Part shown: positions 1 through 7,831 of the stretch, in pieces
Numbering within the stretch: position 1 is the stretch's first letter
Layout: every line of letters starts with the position of its first letter
Notes under the pieces: model-generated
Told to the model about the DNA's origin: nothing
The model's database searches: none
The model's input: only the letters and a program-made list of their open reading frames with translations
From: Bacillota bacterium
GTDB lineage: Bacteria; Bacillota; Clostridia; Peptostreptococcales; Anaerovoracaceae
DNA length: 39,414 nt
NCBI GenBank assembly: GCA_029008005.1
Contig: JAQXIX010000040.1
Span: 1-39,414 of the forward strand
Reading direction: 5' to 3'
Made by a program: the position numbers and the translations under genes

Positions 1-504
1 GAGAGTTCCGTCATATATTCTGTAGGCTCTCCTCAGTGTGCCTTCGTATGTAAATCCGCACTTTTCGATTACTCTCTGACTGCGCAGATTGCTGTTCCCC
101 GTTCTTATCATCAGAATATCAAGATTCAGCGTTTCAAAAGCATACGCCATGATTCTCTTCGCAGCCTCTGTCATGTAGCCTTTGCCCCATTTCGCCTTTG
201 CCAGGGAGTAGCCCATTTCTTTACTTCTTATATCCGGTCTGTATTTATCGGGTTCCAGACCGATGCTCCCTATTACTTTCCCGCTCTCTCGTTCGACAAT
301 GGCCCACGTCTCATTTACTCTGAACAATTCATCTATTATTTTTCGAGACTCTGCCGGATTGTCATGGGGCTTCCATCCGGCATGGGGTCCTACATCCGGG
401 TCTTTGGCATATTCATAAAGATCCCCTGCATCTGCAGCCTTCCATCCCCTTAAAATAAGACGTTCCGTTTCCAGCTGCGGCACTCGGATTCGCTTTCTTA
501 ACAT
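1..504 (-). CDS. GNAT-family N-acetyltransferase (RimJ/RimL type), 3' end cut by window
   Basis: The frame is open from an ATG at 504 to the window edge (168 codons, no stop), so the C-terminus is missing. The protein begins MLRKRIRVPQLETERLILRG, the typical opening of the RimJ/RimL acetyltransferase_3 group. The acetyl-CoA binding segment follows near residues 105-120 (AKAKWGKGYMTEAAK), then the late motif NLRSQRVIEKCGF. Family members transfer acetyl from acetyl-CoA to an N-terminal or small-molecule amine; the substrate here cannot be told. An AAAGGA ribosome-binding site sits about 6 bases before the ATG. It lies 32 bases downstream of the LtaS-like gene on the same strand and may be the distal gene of that operon. 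The family is clear, the specific role is not. Confidence 0.9.
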   Translation of the reverse strand, partial: MLRKRIRVPQLETERLILRGWKAADAGDLYEYAKDPDVGPHAGWKPHDNPAESRKIIDELFRVNETWAIVERESGKVIGSIGLEPDKYRPDIRSKEMGYSLAKAKWGKGYMTEAAKRIMAYAFETLNLDILMIRTGNSNLRSQRVIEKCGFTYEGTLRRAYRIYDGTL

Positions 505-536
505 AGTGCTTCCTTTCGGTTGTATCTGAACTTTCA

Positions 537-2528
537 CTATTCTGTGGTACTGAGAATTTCCTTATTCTTCTCAACCTGGCTGACCTTCATCTCCGATACA
601 TCTTCTGGATCTACCTCGTCATTTAACGCCAGTATTGTCGGTCCCAGATAGACAGTTTTAAGTACTTCTCCGTTCAAAGAGATTTTGCTGTATTCCGTAA
701 AGTTCTGTCCTTTAATATAATACTTTTCTCCGATCTGAACGATTTCGTCTATCTTGATTTCCTTAACTCCCATTCGCATATCGGTTGCTTTATATGGGTT
801 CTTACCGCCGAATACATAATAATCGCCATAAAGCATGTCATAAGACAGCGCCTCCAGGTTCTTCGAATAATCTTCGCTGTTTCTGTAATTCTGGTGGTAC
901 TTCGTCATTATTCCTGCATTGATTCCCAGTCTCTTAAGCAGCTCTGAGGATATTTCGAAGGTGGATGTATCCTTATCCTTCTTTTTAAGACCGAAATTGC
1001 TCCAGATTATATATTCCGACGAATACAGGTTGCCGTTGTCCAGCTGATCTTCAACAATATCAAGGGCAGGCAGATGATCTCCGTAGGCTACGAGAACAAC
1101 ATCCTCATTGAAGTCCTCAAGAGCGTTCACCAGTTCTCCGAGGAAAACATCCATCTCATAAACCTGGTTTACGTAATATTCCCATGCCCATTTGCTCTCT
1201 TCGTCCGGTGCCTCCGTTACTTTGATTACAGGATCCTTCAGTGTCTCTTCCGTAGGATACTTGCCATGTCCCTGAACGGATATTGTATATATGTAATCCT
1301 TGCCCTCTGTGCTGTTAAGCGCATCAAGAATCTGTTCTGTCAGCAATGCATCCTTAGCCCAGTTCTTAGGTGTTTTAACAACGTTGTTCATGTATTCAAG
1401 ACAGGTGAATGTGTCAAATCCCATGTTTTTGAAAACGACATTTCTGTTATAAAAAGCGCCTCTGTGATTATGTATTGCATGGGAAGTGTATCCGAGATGT
1501 TTCAGATCAAAAGGCACTGTTTCACATGTTTTCTCTGTAAGTACGCTTTTGTACGGATATTCTCCCGGTCCGAAGAAACGTGCACTGACTCCTGTTATCG
1601 CCTCGAACTCAACGTTAGCCGTTCCCGCTCCGACTGCGGGAACCTCTAGATATCCTGTTGAACATTTCTTCGAAAGCCGCCTGAAATTAGGAATCGCATC
1701 CTGAGAAAATTTAATGTTTTCTATCCTTGAAGGATCTATATATGACTCCAGCTGAAGGAAAATAATGTTCGGCTTTTTTCCGGCATCAGCCGGAATTTCA
1801 TCATCCTTGCCCGGGGTATACTTATTATCTTCACCGAGTTCGCCTTTCGTGAAAATCGATTGGATTGAATCCTCCGAGTACTCGGTCGGTTTGCTGATTC
1901 CTGTCTTTGCCCATGTAATCATAAACGAATATGCGACGCCGTTATCTCTGTATGCGTACGCCAGGTTCGCGAAGAATGTATCCAGAACTCCGGTTTTCAT
2001 GCCGCCTTCAATGGCACCGAATGTGGCAAGTATTATTACGAGCACGGTAGCCGTAATTTTCTTGTAGTTTAATTTTTCCGTGAGTTTCGGTGTCTTTCTG
2101 AAAAGAATTATTGCTCCCAGTACAAGCAGGCCGACTACAACACAGGCAATTATTATAGTTATCTTGTTAAAATAATTGGTGATAATCTGTGCGCCCTCTT
2201 CAAGGTTGCTCAGGTCTTTAACGTTAAACGGCGTCATTCTGTTGGCAAGCACAACGCCATTTGTAATTCCTATCGCCAGCCATACAAGAGAAAGCATACA
2301 TGTCGCGAAAACCCTTCTCTTGAAAAAAAGAGAAAAACTGATTACAACATATATCAGCATCATGTTACATATGAAAACAAGCGGATGCGCGCATGCAAAA
2401 GCAACGCTTCCGATAAGTGAATGCCTGCCCAGTGTTTCTATTATCAGTGTAATTAATATAGCAATTATTAGAAGCATCAAAGGATATCTGTCGTACAGAT
2501 ATCTGACGCCTGATTTAATTTTATTCAT
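537..2528 (-). CDS. LTA synthase family protein (membrane phosphoglycerol transferase, sulfatase fold)
   Basis: The 663-residue protein has about five membrane segments in residues 17-175, then an extracellular alkaline-phosphatase/sulfatase-type domain from about 252. Visible catalytic features match LtaS: metal ligand Glu261 in FLQLESY, the likely nucleophile Thr303 in GAGTANVEFE, a conserved HNHRG segment, and the metal-binding YGDHLP near residue 490. After the catalytic domain there is an extra C-terminal beta-rich tail of about 90 residues. LtaS-type enzymes move glycerol phosphate from phosphatidylglycerol onto a glycolipid or polymer at the outer membrane face; clostridial paralogues may build other phosphoglycerol glycans, so the polymer is not certain. 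The start overlaps the end of rsmA by 8 bases, so it is probably translated from the same operon. Confidence 0.9.
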   Translation of the reverse strand: MNKIKSGVRYLYDRYPLMLLIIAILITLIIETLGRHSLIGSVAFACAHPLVFICNMMLIYVVISFSLFFKRRVFATCMLSLVWLAIGITNGVVLANRMTPFNVKDLSNLEEGAQIITNYFNKITIIIACVVVGLLVLGAIILFRKTPKLTEKLNYKKITATVLVIILATFGAIEGGMKTGVLDTFFANLAYAYRDNGVAYSFMITWAKTGISKPTEYSEDSIQSIFTKGELGEDNKYTPGKDDEIPADAGKKPNIIFLQLESYIDPSRIENIKFSQDAIPNFRRLSKKCSTGYLEVPAVGAGTANVEFEAITGVSARFFGPGEYPYKSVLTEKTCETVPFDLKHLGYTSHAIHNHRGAFYNRNVVFKNMGFDTFTCLEYMNNVVKTPKNWAKDALLTEQILDALNSTEGKDYIYTISVQGHGKYPTEETLKDPVIKVTEAPDEESKWAWEYYVNQVYEMDVFLGELVNALEDFNEDVVLVAYGDHLPALDIVEDQLDNGNLYSSEYIIWSNFGLKKKDKDTSTFEISSELLKRLGINAGIMTKYHQNYRNSEDYSKNLEALSYDMLYGDYYVFGGKNPYKATDMRMGVKEIKIDEIVQIGEKYYIKGQNFTEYSKISLNGEVLKTVYLGPTILALNDEVDPEDVSEMKVSQVEKNKEILSTTE

Positions 2529-3414
2529 TAATGCTCTCCCGATCCTCAGTATATTTCGCGATACAGTTCGCTATCTCTGCGAATTCCCCAATTGTCAACG
2601 TTTCTGCTCTGCGTCGCGGATCTGTTTCTGTTGTTATCAGTATGTGTTCGATATCTTTTTTCTCCAGGCCTCTGACCCCTGTGAGTGAATTAAGCAAAGT
2701 CTTTCTGCGCTGTCCGAACCCGGCCTTCACACATGCGAAGAACAGGTCTCTATCAATTAACTCCGCAGGCTTTTCTTCCCGAAGTTTAAGATTAAGAACT
2801 GCCGAATCCACTTTGGGTCTCGGTACGAATACTGCCGCCGGAACTGTTGCTACCTTCGACACTGTGCAGTAATACTGAACCGCTACAGATATCGCTCCGT
2901 AACTCTTGGTTCCCGGTCCGGAATTAATTCTGTCCGCTACTTCTTTCTGCATCATTACTGTGATACTGTCCGCATTGACTTCAGCTTCAAGCAGCTTCAT
3001 AATAATCGGCGTCGTAATATAATAGGGCAGATTGCCCATTATTCTTACCTTGCCGCTAAAAGCGCCTTCGCTTCTTTTTCTCTCTATTATTTCATTTAAA
3101 TCCGTCTTAAGAACATCCCTGTTGATTACTTCCACATTATCGAAATCCGCGAGGGCCTCCTCCAGAATCGGTATAAGCCTGCTGTCTATTTCAACAGCCA
3201 CGACTGCCGCTGCTGCCTTTGCTGCTTCTGCAGTAAGGCTTCCTATTCCGGGACCGATTTCTATAACCAGATCTTCGGCGTCAACCTCCGCTCCCTCAAC
3301 AATATCACGGAGTACATTGACATCTGTGATGAAGTTCTGGCCGAGGCTTTTGGAAAGACTGAATCCATAGCGTGCCTTAATGTATTCTATTGTCCTCGGT
3401 GAATATAATTCCAT
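2521..3414 (-). CDS. rsmA: 16S rRNA (adenine1518/1519-N6,N6)-dimethyltransferase RsmA/KsgA
   Basis: KsgA dimethylates two adjacent adenines in the 3' hairpin of 16S rRNA using S-adenosylmethionine, a late step in 30S assembly. The protein has the family opening KSLGQNFITD, SAM-binding motif I EIGPGIGSLT, the acidic motif VAVEID, and catalytic motif IV NLPYYI near residue 128. Length (297 residues) is normal. I place the start at the ATG at 3414: it forms a TGATG overlap with the stop of the RNase M5 gene, with GAGG upstream. A TTG one codon earlier is possible but weaker. Its position next to rnmV is the usual Firmicutes arrangement linking 5S and 16S rRNA maturation. Confidence 0.97.
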   Translation of the reverse strand: MELYSPRTIEYIKARYGFSLSKSLGQNFITDVNVLRDIVEGAEVDAEDLVIEIGPGIGSLTAEAAKAAAAVVAVEIDSRLIPILEEALADFDNVEVINRDVLKTDLNEIIERKRSEGAFSGKVRIMGNLPYYITTPIIMKLLEAEVNADSITVMMQKEVADRINSGPGTKSYGAISVAVQYYCTVSKVATVPAAVFVPRPKVDSAVLNLKLREEKPAELIDRDLFFACVKAGFGQRRKTLLNSLTGVRGLEKKDIEHILITTETDPRRRAETLTIGEFAEIANCIAKYTEDRESINE

Positions 3415-3959
3415 CAATCAGTATCCTCTGTTTCTGCTATAGCTGCTTCAACTTCTTCGGCCGTTATTCCGAATGCATTAAGTCTCCTGCAGAAGGTTTT
3501 GCTGTTGGCGTGTCCTATTCCAAGCTGTGCCCCCAGAGCATCTCTCTTTTTTCCGGAGTCGTCTCTTCCGCAAAGTCCCCACCTGACCATATCTGACATG
3601 GTGATCTCAGCTCGCGAATTTTCCTGCCTGCATCTTGCTTTTTTAAGAGCTTCGATTATACTTTCCGGCGCAGCGTTTTCTATTCCGATATCTCCGTTTT
3701 TTTCGGCAAGTCCTCTGTCAAGAAAGGCCTGCTTCGCATCCGGAAATCTTTCTGTTATTCGTTTCCTTATCTGTTCGCCTGCATGATCCGGATCTGTGAA
3801 TACTATTATCCCCGTCGTTTCGTAAGCCTTTCTGATCAGCTCCCAGGTCTGCGGTCTTATACCGTACCCGTGAGTTTCTACTGTCAGGCACTCTACTGCG
3901 GCTCTCACAGCCGTTGTATCATCTCTTCCTTCTACGACGATTGTTTCTTTTATCTTCAT
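3414..3959 (-). CDS. rnmV: Ribonuclease M5 (5S rRNA maturation, Toprim domain)
   Basis: RNase M5 cleaves the 5S rRNA precursor on both strands of its stem. The 181-residue protein starts with a Toprim domain: IVVEGRDD gives the catalytic Glu, and FTDPDHAGEQIR gives the DxD metal site. The C-terminal part (MVRWGLCGRDDSGKKRDALG) matches the RNase M5-specific domain that binds the L18-5S complex. It overlaps both neighbours by a few bases (ATGA with divIC upstream, TGATG with rsmA downstream), so the three genes are translationally coupled. The pairing with rsmA is conserved in low-GC Gram-positives. Confidence 0.96.
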   Translation of the reverse strand: MKIKETIVVEGRDDTTAVRAAVECLTVETHGYGIRPQTWELIRKAYETTGIIVFTDPDHAGEQIRKRITERFPDAKQAFLDRGLAEKNGDIGIENAAPESIIEALKKARCRQENSRAEITMSDMVRWGLCGRDDSGKKRDALGAQLGIGHANSKTFCRRLNAFGITAEEVEAAIAETEDTD

Positions 3960-4396
3960 TTATCCTCTTTTTCTTTCGGAATGTATAAGCTTTCACCCGG
4001 TTTTATCAGTTTAAGCCTTCGTGCCTGCTCCTCCAGGTTCTCAAGGCTGTCGATATTTTTAAGTTCCTTTTCTTTTTCTTTCTTTTCTTCGAGCAGCTGT
4101 TCCTGTTTCTTCATTACGGTATTCTGCTCTTTCTTAAGCAGAATTATCTTAGTCACCGACACTCCGATAAGCGCCAGAATAACTACCGCAATTACAATCA
4201 GAATAATGCGTCGCAGCGCCTGTTTCTGCCTGAGCGCTCTTTTTCTTTTCTGACTTCTTTCGAATTGGGGCTCACCGGCAAAAGCTTTTGCTTCGTTTTC
4301 TTTTTCTCTCTTTTCCCGACGCTGCTTTCTCGCTTCTTCCATGTCAATGACACGGCTGCTGTTTTTAAATTGTCTGCTCCTTCTTTTTCTTTTCAT
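3956..4396 (-). CDS. divIC: Septum formation initiator, FtsL/DivIC-type protein
   Basis: This 146-residue protein has a very basic cytoplasmic N-terminus, one membrane helix at about residues 64-83 (RRIILIVIAVVILALIGVSV), then an extracellular coiled coil rich in Lys/Glu and a short conserved tail (EEQARRLKLIKPGESLYIP). That order is the signature of the DivIC/FtsB family, which joins FtsL and DivIB in the divisome to control septal peptidoglycan synthesis. The tail motif ending in GE is typical of DivIC rather than FtsL. GGGAG lies 6 bases before the ATG. It sits between the M23 endopeptidase and rnmV and overlaps rnmV by 4 bases, so cell-wall and ribosome genes share the operon. Confidence 0.88.
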   Translation of the reverse strand: MKRKRRSRQFKNSSRVIDMEEARKQRREKREKENEAKAFAGEPQFERSQKRKRALRQKQALRRIILIVIAVVILALIGVSVTKIILLKKEQNTVMKKQEQLLEEKKEKEKELKNIDSLENLEEQARRLKLIKPGESLYIPKEKEDK

Positions 4397-4424
4397 CGCC
4401 GTCTCCCTGACATTTCATACTGAA

Positions 4425-6614
4425 TTACGGCAGATAGTTTTCCGGATTTCTGAAGCTTCCGTTAACTTTCACACCGAAATGTATGTGCGGTCCTGTACTT
4501 CTGCCTGTACTTCCCGATTCTGCTATATGCTTGCCCTGGTACACCTTATCTCCTACTCTGACAAGCAGTTTGCTGTTGTGAGCATAGTACGTATGCACTC
4601 CGTTCTGGTGGTCTATAACGACAAGGTTTCCGTAGGAACCGTGGTATCCCGCTTCAATAACTGTACCTCCGTCAGATGCCAGTACATCCGTACCCATTGA
4701 ACATGCCATATCGATACCATCATGATTTCTTCCCCATCTAGGACCGTATCTCGATGATATTCTGTAACTGCCGTTCGTAGGCCATATGTACGTGCCTGTT
4801 CCTGTTGTCGGCGGTGTTTTAGCAGTTCCGACACTGACAATTTTAGCTACCGGTTCCTTTGTGACTTCTTTGGAGATAACCCTGTTATCCGATACTTCTC
4901 CGTTAACATATACAGTTTCCTCGACTATGTGCGAGCTTCCGTTTTCTCCTTTTCTCTCGATTCTTGTTGTTCCTCTGTACAACTCGTCTGTTTTCTTTTC
5001 CTCGACCTCATATTTTATCGTCTGGTCATAAGTTCTTTTCTCTGTTACCTTGACGCTGAGCAGAGGCGCTTTCTGAATAATAAGAATCGGACTTCCGACT
5101 TCAAGCTTTTTCGGATCTATATTTTCATTTGTCGCCAGAATATCTTTTTCCTGAAGACCGTAATCGGTCGCAATATCCGAAAGGGTTTCTCCGACAACAA
5201 CAGTATGTGTTGTTTCCTTGGTTCCGCTTGTGCAGAGGATTTCCACCATTTCATCCCTTGTCTTGATATCTTCCACATCCGTGTTGCTTTTTTTGATTTC
5301 TATATCATCTGTTATAACGGCTTCAATAACTTCCGAGCCCTTCTTACCGCTTGCATAAATATCCTTTATATCTCCCAGAACATCTGCCGCAACCTCTTTA
5401 TTGGCAACAGCTCCGGCTTTCTTACCATCGATGTATATTCCGTATGCCTTAACGTTCAGGTCACCCATATATGTAAGTCTTCTGAGAACGTCATCTTGTC
5501 GGTCAATAGTAATATCATCATCGAATACTAATATTCTCTTGAATTTAATATCATTTCGCGCATCGATAACAACTTCCTGATTTCTCTCTTCGGTAAGTGC
5601 ATCCCTTACCATCTCGGTTATCTGAAGCACATCATCTCTGTTCTTCACGTATCCGAGAGTTTTGCCGTTATACGAGTACTCGTAAACAGAGAAATTATTG
5701 ATGAACGTTCCTGTTATTACAATTATCAGTATCAGTACAGAAAGCGCAATCAGAAGCTCTGCTTTTTTCTTATCACAAAATTCTCCCAGCTCTCTGAATT
5801 TCTGAACTACCGGGTTGTTATTGCGTCTTTCTTTCCTTAGTTTCGCCAGTTTGACTGCGGTTTCCCTTGCCTGTATTCGCTTTACTTCCGCATCTCTTAC
5901 AAGCTGATCCAGTTCCTCCGGTGACTCTGCTTCCCTGATTTTCTTACGGCTTATGTGCCCCAGGTATTCTCTCCACGAAAAGGAAGGGACAAGCTGTACT
6001 TCAGTTGAAACCTCTGTTCCGTGAACCTTGACTATGCCCGCTCCGAGTTCCGCAGATTTCTTGGCGATTTTTCTCTGCTTTCTCAGCTGCTTTTTCAGCG
6101 CACCCTTCTCTTCTTTTTCCCTGCGAAGCTGCTCCTCTAATTCATGCTTTACCTGTTCATATTCCCTTTTCGTTTCTTCTCTTTTTTTCTTCTGGAGAGC
6201 TCGCTGCTCTTCTATAATGCGCTGGAATTCCTTATGTTCTTCCTTTTTCTTACGGCGCTGCCTTTCAGCGATTTTTTTTCGCTCTTCTTCAATAGCCTTT
6301 TTCTCTGTGCGCTGTCTTTCCGCTGCAATTTTTTTAGCGCTGGCATATGCCCGCTTTTCCTCTGCAGTAAGCTTTCTCTCAATATTCCTTCTAATCCGCT
6401 CAGCGTCCTTCTCTACACTCCGGTCATTAGTCTTCGCATGCCTTTCAAATATTTTGCGGGGGTCATGAACTTCAGGCTCGGGAACATTATGGACCATTTC
6501 CTCGCTTCTCTTTCTGAAGGAAGCGACCATATCATTTATGCTGTCTGCTTCTCCCGAAACTTTTCCTATTTGATTTCTGTTTTTGTTTTCTTTATCTCCC
6601 AAAAGCAATGGCAC
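4425..6614 (-). CDS. Membrane-anchored M23 peptidoglycan endopeptidase with LysM and G5 domains and a long cytoplasmic coiled coil
   Basis: Domains in order (729 residues): a highly charged Lys/Glu/Arg coiled-coil region at about 50-265, a single membrane helix at 287-305, an extracellular linker, LysM at about 470-514 (HTVVVGETLSDIATDYGL), a G5 domain at about 518-597, and an M23 peptidase at 615-729. Zinc ligands are visible: His631 and Asp635 in NHDGIDMA and His712 in GPHIHFG, with His679 in TYYAHNS as a catalytic helper. M23 enzymes cut peptide cross-bridges in peptidoglycan; LysM and G5 bind wall glycan. The start is GTG with AGGAG about 5 bases upstream, overlapping the preceding gene by 49 bases. 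An ATG at residue 29 is the alternative. The 280-residue cytoplasmic part is far longer than usual for this family. All active-site residues are present. Confidence 0.9.
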   Translation of the reverse strand: MPLLLGDKENKNRNQIGKVSGEADSINDMVASFRKRSEEMVHNVPEPEVHDPRKIFERHAKTNDRSVEKDAERIRRNIERKLTAEEKRAYASAKKIAAERQRTEKKAIEEERKKIAERQRRKKKEEHKEFQRIIEEQRALQKKKREETKREYEQVKHELEEQLRREKEEKGALKKQLRKQRKIAKKSAELGAGIVKVHGTEVSTEVQLVPSFSWREYLGHISRKKIREAESPEELDQLVRDAEVKRIQARETAVKLAKLRKERRNNNPVVQKFRELGEFCDKKKAELLIALSVLILIIVITGTFINNFSVYEYSYNGKTLGYVKNRDDVLQITEMVRDALTEERNQEVVIDARNDIKFKRILVFDDDITIDRQDDVLRRLTYMGDLNVKAYGIYIDGKKAGAVANKEVAADVLGDIKDIYASGKKGSEVIEAVITDDIEIKKSNTDVEDIKTRDEMVEILCTSGTKETTHTVVVGETLSDIATDYGLQEKDILATNENIDPKKLEVGSPILIIQKAPLLSVKVTEKRTYDQTIKYEVEEKKTDELYRGTTRIERKGENGSSHIVEETVYVNGEVSDNRVISKEVTKEPVAKIVSVGTAKTPPTTGTGTYIWPTNGSYRISSRYGPRWGRNHDGIDMACSMGTDVLASDGGTVIEAGYHGSYGNLVVIDHQNGVHTYYAHNSKLLVRVGDKVYQGKHIAESGSTGRSTGPHIHFGVKVNGSFRNPENYLP

Positions 6615-7804
6615 CTTTCTCCTGTATCAAGTATGCCTGTATCGCGACATTCTTCACAGGTGTATTTTATATCCATGTAATCCATTTCAAATCCGTTATC
6701 CGTAAGGAGCACGGCTCTTTCTGCATTAAGTGAATCCACCGTTTCTTTTATTGCCGTCGTACTCTCTTTTTTATCAACTTTGTCGGAAATGATTATCTTC
6801 GAAATTTCTCTGTTAAGTCTGTTTATCTCATTGTCTATTTCTTTTATTCTCGGTATTTTGAAGTATATTTCACGTCTTCTTTCTTCCGCTTCTTCTTCTT
6901 CGCGCGTTCTCAGCTCCTCATAGTATTTCATGATTTTACCTGTCGAAAGACCGCCGCTCTTTGCCGATTCGTTTTCGGCTTCTTTGCGGTTAAGAAGAAT
7001 TTTGTTTACGTATTTAATGTTCGGACTGGAAATTCCCGTCGTTCCGGCACATGCCTCGAGCACCTGCTCAAGAGTGAATCCCATTTCGCCGAACCAGCTG
7101 TCCATAATCTTTTTCTCTTCTTCTGTTGCGTTCCTGTTAAATCCCAGAGCTCGGAACACTCTCTTATATAAATGTTGTTTTTTATCTTCTTCTGCGAGAC
7201 GTCTTTCTACGTCTTCTGCTGTTCGAAGACCGTCTCCTGCCCAGTCTCGAACTACTGCTTCCACATACCTGGTGCCGGTGCTTTTGCCTCTGGTCGCACA
7301 GTGCTCAAAGGCATACGTAATAAGTTCCGGCGTCGCGTTATATGTGTCCGCCCACGAAATTATTTCATTGCATTCCGAACTGTTTATCATTCTTCCTGCT
7401 ATCTTCTCAATATCTGCCAGCATCCTTCTTATCTCTGCATCTGCCGGTCCGTCATCTTCTTCAGTAAATATCTGCGGTTCCTCTTCTCCGTACAGAATTT
7501 CCTTCAGCCGCAGAAACTCTATATCATAATCAAATCTGCCTCCGTCTTTGCGGTGAATTTTTTTAACAGCGCCCATCTGCTCCCAGTAGTTCCACGCCTT
7601 GAAAACATCTTCAATATCCATATTAAGATGTTTGGCAATGTCCTCGTTGGAAAAATCCACGCCAATATCCGCATACATGAGAGAAAACAGATATACTTTC
7701 ACGTAATCTCCCGGTGCGCCGGGCATATATTCATTTATAAAAAGGTTTTCTACATTAGTGTCGTGAAGAAAATAATCCTTGTAGCCTTCTCTTCTAAATG
7801 CCAT
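6566..7804 (-). CDS. DnaD-domain replication protein fused to a DnaC/DnaI-type N-terminal zinc domain (no AAA+ domain)
   Basis: The first ~100 residues form a winged-helix-like DnaD N-terminal module (residues 25-100, YVKVYLFSLMYADIG). A DnaD C-terminal domain follows at about 205-270 (FRALGFNRNATEEEKKIMDS, GISSPNIKYVNKILLNR). From about 285 the protein changes to the N-terminal region of clostridial helicase loaders: a basic helix, KIPRIKEIDNEI, and a zinc motif C383-x2-C386-x11-C398-x-C400 with DTG between the pairs. The protein stops 12 residues later, where a DnaC loader would enter its AAA+ ATPase. No Walker A motif is present. It lies directly after dnaB helicase (27-base gap) and has GGAG before its ATG. 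Loader N-domains are known to contact DnaB; a role as a helicase adaptor is inference. Confidence 0.87.
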   Translation of the reverse strand: MAFRREGYKDYFLHDTNVENLFINEYMPGAPGDYVKVYLFSLMYADIGVDFSNEDIAKHLNMDIEDVFKAWNYWEQMGAVKKIHRKDGGRFDYDIEFLRLKEILYGEEEPQIFTEEDDGPADAEIRRMLADIEKIAGRMINSSECNEIISWADTYNATPELITYAFEHCATRGKSTGTRYVEAVVRDWAGDGLRTAEDVERRLAEEDKKQHLYKRVFRALGFNRNATEEEKKIMDSWFGEMGFTLEQVLEACAGTTGISSPNIKYVNKILLNRKEAENESAKSGGLSTGKIMKYYEELRTREEEEAEERRREIYFKIPRIKEIDNEINRLNREISKIIISDKVDKKESTTAIKETVDSLNAERAVLLTDNGFEMDYMDIKYTCEECRDTGILDTGERCHCFWEIKKTKTEIK

Positions 7805-7831
7805 TTTCTACTCTCCGCAGCGGTACAGACA

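Noticed and set aside
6028-6468. Ser/Phe-rich plus-strand frame opposite the M23 gene
   Set aside because: An antisense artefact of the Lys/Glu-rich coiled coil; no start signal.
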